This document shows positions 43,235 to 48,744 of a DNA stretch of 48,744 bases, piece after piece. The stretch is from a bacterium (lineage in GTDB: Bacteria > SZUA-79 > Acidulodesulfobacterales > Acidulodesulfobacteraceae). Within the stretch, counting starts at the first letter, position 1. Each line of letters starts with the position of its first letter. The position numbers and the translations under genes were made by a program. The stretch covers positions 1 to 48,744 of the forward strand of contig JAJZVN010000015.1 of NCBI GenBank assembly GCA_021845685.1, read 5' to 3'. The notes beneath the pieces were generated by a model that saw only the letters and a list, made by a program, of their open reading frames with translations, ran no database searches and had not been told where the DNA came from.

Positions 43235-44312
43235 TTATTTTCTTAATTTACTCTTTAAATCCTTCAAAATGAAAAAACCGTAAAAAAATCTTATGCCATA
43301 CCATATATGCGTTAAAAAAATGTAATAAACGGAAAAAAGCGAGACTTTAAAATTTTTAACTTTTTTATTAATATCAAAAAATGCGTAGCATAAAGCTAAA
43401 ATATATATTAACAAGCCGACGGAAAAAGGCAATAATGAATTTTTGTCGGTAATTGCAAACATTAAAAATAAAATAAAATAAAAAACTAAAAATGTGGGGA
43501 AAAAATAATAAAGTTTAAAAGAATTTTTAGGATATTTTTTTGCGAAATATCCCCTGTGAAGACCGTAATTTCCTATCTGTCTTAAGTGTTTTAAAAGACC
43601 AGACCTTCTATGATGATAAACTACAACATTTGGAGCGTAAAAAATTTTTTCTCCTTCATTAATGACATCTAAACACAACTTGGTGTCTTCACCTGGCCAA
43701 TATTCGGAATTAAAACCTTTAACTTTGTTAAACACATTCTTTTTAATCAGTAAATTAACGCTCGGCCAATCGTCAACCTCTTTAATTGAGCCCATCGGAC
43801 AATATCTTTCAGGATTTCCTCCGCCTAATTTGCTAAGAAATACTCCCCCCCGAGACTTTTTGCCAGAATCCGTCATTTTTCGGAGTTATAGCTGGACCGC
43901 CTATAGCTCCGACATTTTCATCGTTAAAATACGGCAGAGCATTTGTCAGCCACATTTTATCGGGATATGCGTCATCGTCAATAAAAGCTAAAATATTGCC
44001 TTTAGAATATTTAGCGCCTATATCTCTTTTTTTTGCAGGGCTAATCTTCCCCGTTGGTATTATAGTTGTGTTCGGATAATTAAGTTCAAGTTTGCTGTCA
44101 GGCAAAATAATAACCTCAAAATTCTTAAAATCCATTTTAAATGTATAGTCTAAAGTTTCCAAAAGATAATCGTTCATATCCTGCAGCGGTATTATTATTG
44201 AAACAAAATAATAGCAGGCGGACAATATTTTAGATTCAGAAATATTGCCGTTATTATTAATGATATGGTCTCTAATATTATTATCGTTATTGTTGTATTT
44301 GACGGTGTTCAT
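43235..44312 (-). pseudogene. Glycosyltransferase family 2 split by a frameshift in a G7 tract
   Basis: Two overlapping frames make one GT2. The N-terminal half (44312 to 43833) has VSIIIPLQDMNDYLLETL, AFIDDDAYPDKMW and ends ...FWQKVSGG then SIS-stop. The C-terminal half (in the other frame, to 43235) resumes GGVFLSKLGGGNPERYCPMG, with the acceptor motif YWPGEDTKLCLDV and three hydrophobic segments. The break is exactly at seven Cs (seven Gs on the coding strand), 43845-43851; six Gs would restore a continuous frame of about 358 aa. It could be a phase-variable gene, a recent mutation, programmed slippage or a sequencing error. Confidence 0.85.
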
Positions 44313-44324
44313 TCTATAATATTT

Positions 44325-45641
44325 TTATATTTCGCGTTTTTTAAAAATAGGCATTATATGTATCTTTTTTAAAAAAATAAGTATATCATCATAAAAAATA
44401 TTTATCAATGATATAAACGCAAGTAAATATCCCGTGGCCATTACACAAAATATAACCGATACCATTGTTTGATGGAACAAGCTTATTAAAACAACCTCAA
44501 ATATCGCGAATAAAAACATTAAAAATACAAGTAAATATTTCTGCACGGCCATATAATAATTAACCATTATGCTTAAAATAGCGAAAGAAAACATGCTTAG
44601 ACCATAGAGACTTAATAAAGGAGATGCCTTTAAATATTTACTTCCCATAAGAGTGGATATTATAAAATTGGGAAAAAGGATATAAAAAATTTCACCGAAA
44701 AAACATAATAAAGTAGTGATGATAATAGTTTTAAATAAAATCCTTTTCGTTTTATCATTTAAAGCATGCGCATGCGATACTTCGGGAAACATTACGACCG
44801 CAAAACTGGCGGGCAGATATAATATAATTTTTCCGAGTAAAGCACTTACCGCGTATATACCTGCTTCTTTTGATGAAAAAAAATGCTTTACCATAATTAA
44901 ATCTATATTTGTAAAAAAAGTGTAAAAAAACAAGGAAAAAAGCACAAGCAAGAAATATTTAATCGTTAAAACATTTTCCGAAACCTCGCCGTTATTTTTA
45001 TTAATGGTCTGTTTTGAGGTAATTTTTTTAAAATAATTATAAATAAAGATAACAGCTATTAATGATATGGCAATCTGGGCAATAAAAGTTGAAAGAAGAG
45101 CGCCCGCTATATTCAAACCCAGCAATACCAGAACAACGGCGATAACAAACTTGCACGCGGACGACAGACTTCCTGTAAGTCCGTAGATGCCGTACATTTT
45201 TGTTCCCTGAAGTATGCCCATTAATAATGAGAAAAAAAAACTTATCAATAATATAACGCCCAATATAGCATAATATAAAAAAACATTTATCTTCATGAAA
45301 TCCATTAAATACGGGATAAAAATAAAATAAACGGTAAGAACGGTTAGTCCAAAAAAAAGAACCTTTAAGGATATGTTTTTAATAAATTTTTTAACTTCGT
45401 TAAATTTAGATATTGCCAGATTATGAGATATATTTTTTGCGGCTATTATAGTTATAGTGCCGGCGGGAACCGAGATTATCAAAAGGATTGAAAATAATGA
45501 ATTTAATATGCCGTATTCGGATACCGTTAATAAACGGCCCATTGCGATTTGAAATAGATAATTGAAAAAATTAGCCGACATGGAAAAGATGAAGATATAA
45601 ATTCCATTTTTGAACAAACTGTCGTTTAATATATTTTTCAT
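44325..45641 (-). CDS. Oligosaccharide flippase (Wzx/MATE-like)
   Basis: 438-aa integral membrane protein with about twelve hydrophobic helices, typical of MOP-superfamily flippases that move lipid-linked oligosaccharides across the inner membrane. Recognisable features are LLTVSEYGILNSLFSILLIISVPAGTI near the start and DLIMVKHFFSSKEAGIYAVSALLGKIILYLPASFAVVMFPEVSHAHA in the centre. Codon and residue bias fit the locus. Its position among glycosyltransferases supports a repeat-unit flippase. Confidence 0.85.
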   Translation of the reverse strand: MKNILNDSLFKNGIYIFIFSMSANFFNYLFQIAMGRLLTVSEYGILNSLFSILLIISVPAGTITIIAAKNISHNLAISKFNEVKKFIKNISLKVLFFGLTVLTVYFIFIPYLMDFMKINVFLYYAILGVILLISFFFSLLMGILQGTKMYGIYGLTGSLSSACKFVIAVVLVLLGLNIAGALLSTFIAQIAISLIAVIFIYNYFKKITSKQTINKNNGEVSENVLTIKYFLLVLFSLFFYTFFTNIDLIMVKHFFSSKEAGIYAVSALLGKIILYLPASFAVVMFPEVSHAHALNDKTKRILFKTIIITTLLCFFGEIFYILFPNFIISTLMGSKYLKASPLLSLYGLSMFSFAILSIMVNYYMAVQKYLLVFLMFLFAIFEVVLISLFHQTMVSVIFCVMATGYLLAFISLINIFYDDILIFLKKIHIMPIFKKREI

Positions 45642-45819
45642 TTATAATAAAAGCGCCATAATATAACAATCAAATAATAAAAAAGATTAAAATATTATAA
45701 TTATTTGTTATTTCTGTATAATTAAGTATAATTTAATGTAGTTTTTTAATAAAGTATTTTAAATGAAAGCAAAAATTTAAATATATTAAATATAAATAAA
45801 TTATAATAATGAATATATT
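45642..45819. other. AT-rich spacer
   Basis: No gene or clear hairpin. Possible promoter region for the flippase and downstream genes. Confidence 0.3.
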
Positions 45820-46560
45820 TTAGTTATAATAACTTAATATTTTCATACGATAAAAAATAGCAATCGTGTCCACCCCGACATCTATAATATCTTTAATTTT
45901 TATTCTCCCCCATGGCGTATTTCGTGAAAAAATAACATCAATTGGCACTTCAACTATTTTAAATCCTTTTTGAGCCGCAACTGCAAGAATTTCGACATCA
46001 AATGCATATTTTTTACATAATACTTTAGGAAAAATATTTTCTAATACCCTTCTTTGAAATACTTTTATGCCGGCTTGCGTATCTGTAACATTTAAATTGA
46101 ATAAAAACTTAATCATGAAGTAGTAGCCTAAACTTAATATCGTCCTTTGAAATGTATATTTTACATTTGAATCTTTATGTCTTTTTGAACCTACTGCGAT
46201 ATCGGCGTTATTATCCCTCATACTCTTAAGCAATCTGCCGACTTGAAAAGGGTTTATTTCGAGGTCGCTATCTAAAAATACGATTATATTACCTGTACAA
46301 TTTTCAAAACCATTTTTTAACGCAAATCCTTTACCGGCGTTATGTATATTGGAAACTAATTTAATTTCATTATGTTCTTTTGCCGCTTTCAACACCATAT
46401 CTTTTGTGTTATCGGTGCTCCCGTCGTCAATTAATATGATTTCAAAAGGAAATCTAAACTTTTTAAATATTTTATAAGCGTAAATTAAATTTTGATATAT
46501 TTTTTCGCCTTCGTTATAGGCCGGCATCAATATAGATATTTTACCTTTATATAATTTCAT
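45820..46560 (-). CDS. Polyprenyl-phosphate glycosyltransferase (dolichol-phosphate mannose synthase-like, GT2)
   Basis: 246-aa GT2 of the DPM1 type: ISILMPAYNEGEKIYQNL, FEIILIDDGSTDNT, NAGKGFALKNGF, VFLDSDLEINPFQVGRLL as the DxD site, IAVGSKRH, and TDTQAGIKVFQRRVL with the conserved QxGxK/F region. Such enzymes load a sugar onto a polyprenyl phosphate, which GT-C enzymes then use outside the membrane; the polytopic DUF2079 and YfhO-like proteins of this locus are possible users. Confidence 0.9.
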   Translation of the reverse strand: MKLYKGKISILMPAYNEGEKIYQNLIYAYKIFKKFRFPFEIILIDDGSTDNTKDMVLKAAKEHNEIKLVSNIHNAGKGFALKNGFENCTGNIIVFLDSDLEINPFQVGRLLKSMRDNNADIAVGSKRHKDSNVKYTFQRTILSLGYYFMIKFLFNLNVTDTQAGIKVFQRRVLENIFPKVLCKKYAFDVEILAVAAQKGFKIVEVPIDVIFSRNTPWGRIKIKDIIDVGVDTIAIFYRMKILSYYN

Positions 46561-46701
46561 TGCTGAATGTTGGCGGTATGGGCATTTGTTATTTAGTTTT
46601 TATTTGTAAAATAACTTTTTACAGTATTGTATTATATATATTAATAAAATAAATCAATGAGCGTTGTCAAGTTTTTTTTACATCAGGCAAATCTTTTAAA
46701 A

Positions 46702-48261
46702 TCAAAATATTTTTCTTTTAAGAATAACGCTGCATTGATTATAATAAATTATTTTAAATTTTTTCCGCTTAATAATACTATTTATATTTTTAATTAATTC
46801 TTTATTGTTGTTATGATATATTTGCTGCTGAACACAGGTTGATGCAATTATATATTTTACGCTTTTATTCATTTGCGGCAGCAGATATATCTTTTTCGCC
46901 GTGAAATCCCACGGATATGCATATTCATTGACGGAAATTATAGAATTGTAAGGTATCTTTTTTAATGCGGATTCATAACTGTAGCCGTAACTATTATCAT
47001 TGCCTGTAATTTTTTTATCCAGGGTATAAATTTTAAGGTTAAAGATGTTATCATCTTTGTTGTAATTTAACTGAGAATAATTCTGAATTATATATGGTAT
47101 TACAATAAGCATAACTAATAATGTAATATTAAAAATTTTTATGCCCAATAAAAAATTATCATTGCTATTTATCTTTTTATTATGTAACTTACGTAAATTT
47201 AGTAAATTATTTAATTTATGTAAAAAATTTTGTTTAATATTTTTTATTCCGTATATGCTTGCCAAAACAAAAAACGGAATTATATAAAACGAATACTGCA
47301 ACACAAATTCCGACTGAAACGAATAATTAACTAAATAGTTCACCATTAGCGCGGGAATGACTACCAACAAATACTTTCCTGCAAATAAAGGAAGAAAGAT
47401 TAAAGATAATAAAAGAAATAAAATAAATTTAAAATACAAATGAATATTGTTATAAAGCGGTATAAATACGGATTTAAAAAAACCTGCGAGATTAAACTGC
47501 AATAAATCCTTTATACCGTAATCGAGAACAGGATATCTTACCCGACCCATATAAGTTCCGCCGTTCGTTATAAGCGCACTATACGCATCATAATTTATAT
47601 GAGGCAAAATAATAAAAATTGCGGACAGTCCATAAGCTAAAGAGATAGCGGCTAATATATAAGTATGTTTATTTTTATAATCCAACAATACCATAAACAC
47701 ACATACGCCTATCGCATAAACAAAAGAATCTATCTTGGTAATTAAAATTAGAAATGAGAATAAATAAAGTAAAAAATATTTTTTGTTTTTTGCAAAATAT
47801 AATGCAAAAGATATGAACGGAACATAAAATACCGAAACATGAAAGTCAAACATATTTCCAGCATGCAATTGCGGATTCAAAAGCAGAAGCAACGGAGCAA
47901 GATAAGCTCCTTTATTTCCGATTATTTCTTTATATAGCCAGTAAAAAGGAAAAGCGCTTATTCCGATTAAAAAAGATTGTAGGATTAATAAAAATGAAAC
48001 ATGCGGGATTATTTTATATATAAAACCAAGAAAAAAATACAACGGTTCCATATAACCGCTTCCGTAAAGTATATGAGTTCCATACTGTGTAAAATGTCCA
48101 TGAGCAATACGATAAATTACATGCATTTCCACCCCTAAATCAAAAAAAGACGAGTGAAAAGTTTTATATCTTAATATTGTGGCTATTGAGAATATAACGG
48201 TATAAATTATAGAAAACACTAAAGGCGTGTAATTTTCTTTTATTTTTTTTAATAAAGGCAT
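46702..48261 (-). CDS. DUF2079 polytopic membrane protein
   Basis: 519-aa integral membrane protein with about ten hydrophobic segments. The early motif TFHSSFFDLGVEMHVIYRIAHGHF matches the DUF2079 signature FDLGxxxQ, and the C-terminal soluble part has SVNEYAYPWDFTAKKIYLLPQ. DUF2079 proteins have a GT-C/mannosyltransferase-like topology but no confirmed activity. It is upstream of the polyprenyl-phosphate glycosyltransferase gene, which could provide its donor. Confidence 0.8.
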   Translation of the reverse strand: MPLLKKIKENYTPLVFSIIYTVIFSIATILRYKTFHSSFFDLGVEMHVIYRIAHGHFTQYGTHILYGSGYMEPLYFFLGFIYKIIPHVSFLLILQSFLIGISAFPFYWLYKEIIGNKGAYLAPLLLLLNPQLHAGNMFDFHVSVFYVPFISFALYFAKNKKYFLLYLFSFLILITKIDSFVYAIGVCVFMVLLDYKNKHTYILAAISLAYGLSAIFIILPHINYDAYSALITNGGTYMGRVRYPVLDYGIKDLLQFNLAGFFKSVFIPLYNNIHLYFKFILFLLLSLIFLPLFAGKYLLVVIPALMVNYLVNYSFQSEFVLQYSFYIIPFFVLASIYGIKNIKQNFLHKLNNLLNLRKLHNKKINSNDNFLLGIKIFNITLLVMLIVIPYIIQNYSQLNYNKDDNIFNLKIYTLDKKITGNDNSYGYSYESALKKIPYNSIISVNEYAYPWDFTAKKIYLLPQMNKSVKYIIASTCVQQQIYHNNNKELIKNINSIIKRKKFKIIYYNQCSVILKRKIF

Positions 48262-48324
48262 TATTTATTATTTATCGATATAAGTTTTCAGTATATTCAG
48301 TATATTTAAATTATAGGTAAATCT

Positions 48325-48488
48325 CAAAATTGCAGATAGAGATTTTTAAAATTGCTTCAAAGTATTATCAATTCTGGATTACAGCTTTCGCGGGAATGAC
48401 ACCCCCGTTGGGTGAAAACTTAAAAATCTACAAAGTTATTCCAGCTAAAGCGGAAATACAAAAAAATAATTTTCTATTGGCAATTTTG
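48325..48488. repeat. Miniature palindromic repeat, family 2 subfamily, copy D (about 164 bp)
   Basis: Termini CAAAATTGCAGATAGAGA (left) and TTTCTATTGGCAATTTTG (right) are imperfect inverted repeats. The interior has GGGAATGACACCCCCGTTGGGTGAAAAC and ATTCCAGCTAAAGCGGAAAT arms. Its length and core match copies A to C, but its ends form a separate subfamily with copy A. It is upstream of DUF2079. Confidence 0.7.
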
Positions 48489-48599
48489 GGTAAATTTAGT
48501 GATTTTTTTTATTTTTTTATAATTTTTAATATGTTTTAAATTTTAACATATTAAAATTATTACCAAAAACATAAATTTAAGTGAACTATTTCTGTTTCT

Positions 48600-48744
48600 T
48601 TAAGTAAATGCAATTTGCAAAATCAGTTCTTTGATTCTGTCCGCAAGCATATCTACCGAACAATCCCAATTGTAACAATTGTTTTTTATATTTTTCATGT
48701 TTGGCTTAATATTATTTTTGTATTCAAATTCATTAATCGCTTTA
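48600..48744 (-). CDS. C-terminal end of a gene (glycosyltransferase-like), truncated by the window edge
   Basis: The minus strand is open from the window edge to a TAA at 48600-48602, giving 47 residues ending in NCYNWDCSVDMLADRIKELILQIAFT. The pattern NWD-x-SVDMLADRIKEL is reminiscent of the C-termini of GT4 glycosyltransferases. Most of the gene lies beyond the window, so the assignment is weak. Direction and location match the polysaccharide locus. Confidence 0.5.
   Translation of the reverse strand, partial: KAINEFEYKNNIKPNMKNIKNNCYNWDCSVDMLADRIKELILQIAFT

Noticed and set aside
48330-48539. Plus-strand 69-residue frame near the right end
   Set aside because: It is the translation of a miniature palindromic repeat, not a gene.
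1-48744. tRNA or rRNA genes
   Set aside because: No cloverleaf-like stretch with TTCRANN and CCA-type ends or rRNA-conserved words was noticed in the spacers; this is a visual check only, and a tRNAscan run would decide.

Overview
The window is AT-rich chromosomal DNA with Asn/Lys/Ile-biased proteins and long A/T-only spacers. Bacterial hallmarks are DnaB, ribosomal proteins S6, S18 and L9, DivIVA, YggT, a UbiE/MenG methyltransferase and PolX. The order rpsF-rpsR-DUF2232-rplI-dnaB, together with rubredoxins and an apparent hopanoid-type B12 radical SAM enzyme, suggests a low-GC 'deltaproteobacterial' lineage (Desulfobacterota-like; the acid-mine Acidulodesulfobacterales are one guess). This assignment is inference from gene content, not a database result.

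Layout. 1-3.1 kb: two small rubredoxins, a deoxyhypusine-synthase-like enzyme and a membrane-anchored DsbA-like thioredoxin, bordered by two copies of an AT-rich miniature repeat. 3.1-5.8 kb (minus): thiD and polX. 6.2-7.5 kb (plus): yggT and divIVA. 7.5-12.7 kb: an IS-end relic, a TDT/SLAC1-type transporter, then the ribosomal/replication operon rpsF-rpsR-DUF2232-rplI-dnaB, read leftwards, with a strong leader hairpin. 13.2-17 kb: an HpnR-like radical SAM gene, a decayed TnpB (IS200/IS605-type) relic with its right end, and a divergent Nramp transporter. 17.2-22.4 kb (minus): ROK sugar kinase, secreted PQQ-type beta-propeller, dihydrolipoamide-dehydrogenase-like flavoprotein and ubiE, with two identical-length 162-bp miniature inverted-repeat elements in the spacers.

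22.4-27.3 kb is an accessory island. It has two divergent AAA-type ATPases (ATPase_2/DUF234 and AAA_14/DUF4143), a MntA-HepT (MNT-HEPN) toxin-antitoxin pair, a 128-bp broken copy of the DUF4143 ATPase gene, and four copies of a roughly 23-bp motif. A perfect consensus sigma70 promoter drives the DUF4143 ATPase gene and is embedded in a compound palindrome.

27.3-48.7 kb is one long leftward surface-polysaccharide locus. It encodes a DUF2079 membrane protein, a polyprenyl-phosphate-type glycosyltransferase, a Wzx-like flippase, a family 2 glycosyltransferase broken at a G7 tract, a B12 radical SAM protein, glucose-1-phosphate cytidylyltransferase (RfbF), a sugar C-methyltransferase, several glycosyltransferases, UDP-glucose dehydrogenase and UDP-glucuronate-decarboxylase-like enzymes (a plausible UDP-xylose route), a methyltransferase, a large YfhO-like membrane protein, and an 855-residue, very basic membrane-anchored protein of unknown function. 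Together these would activate sugars, assemble a lipid-linked glycan, flip it and modify it. No tRNA, rRNA or CRISPR array was recognised.
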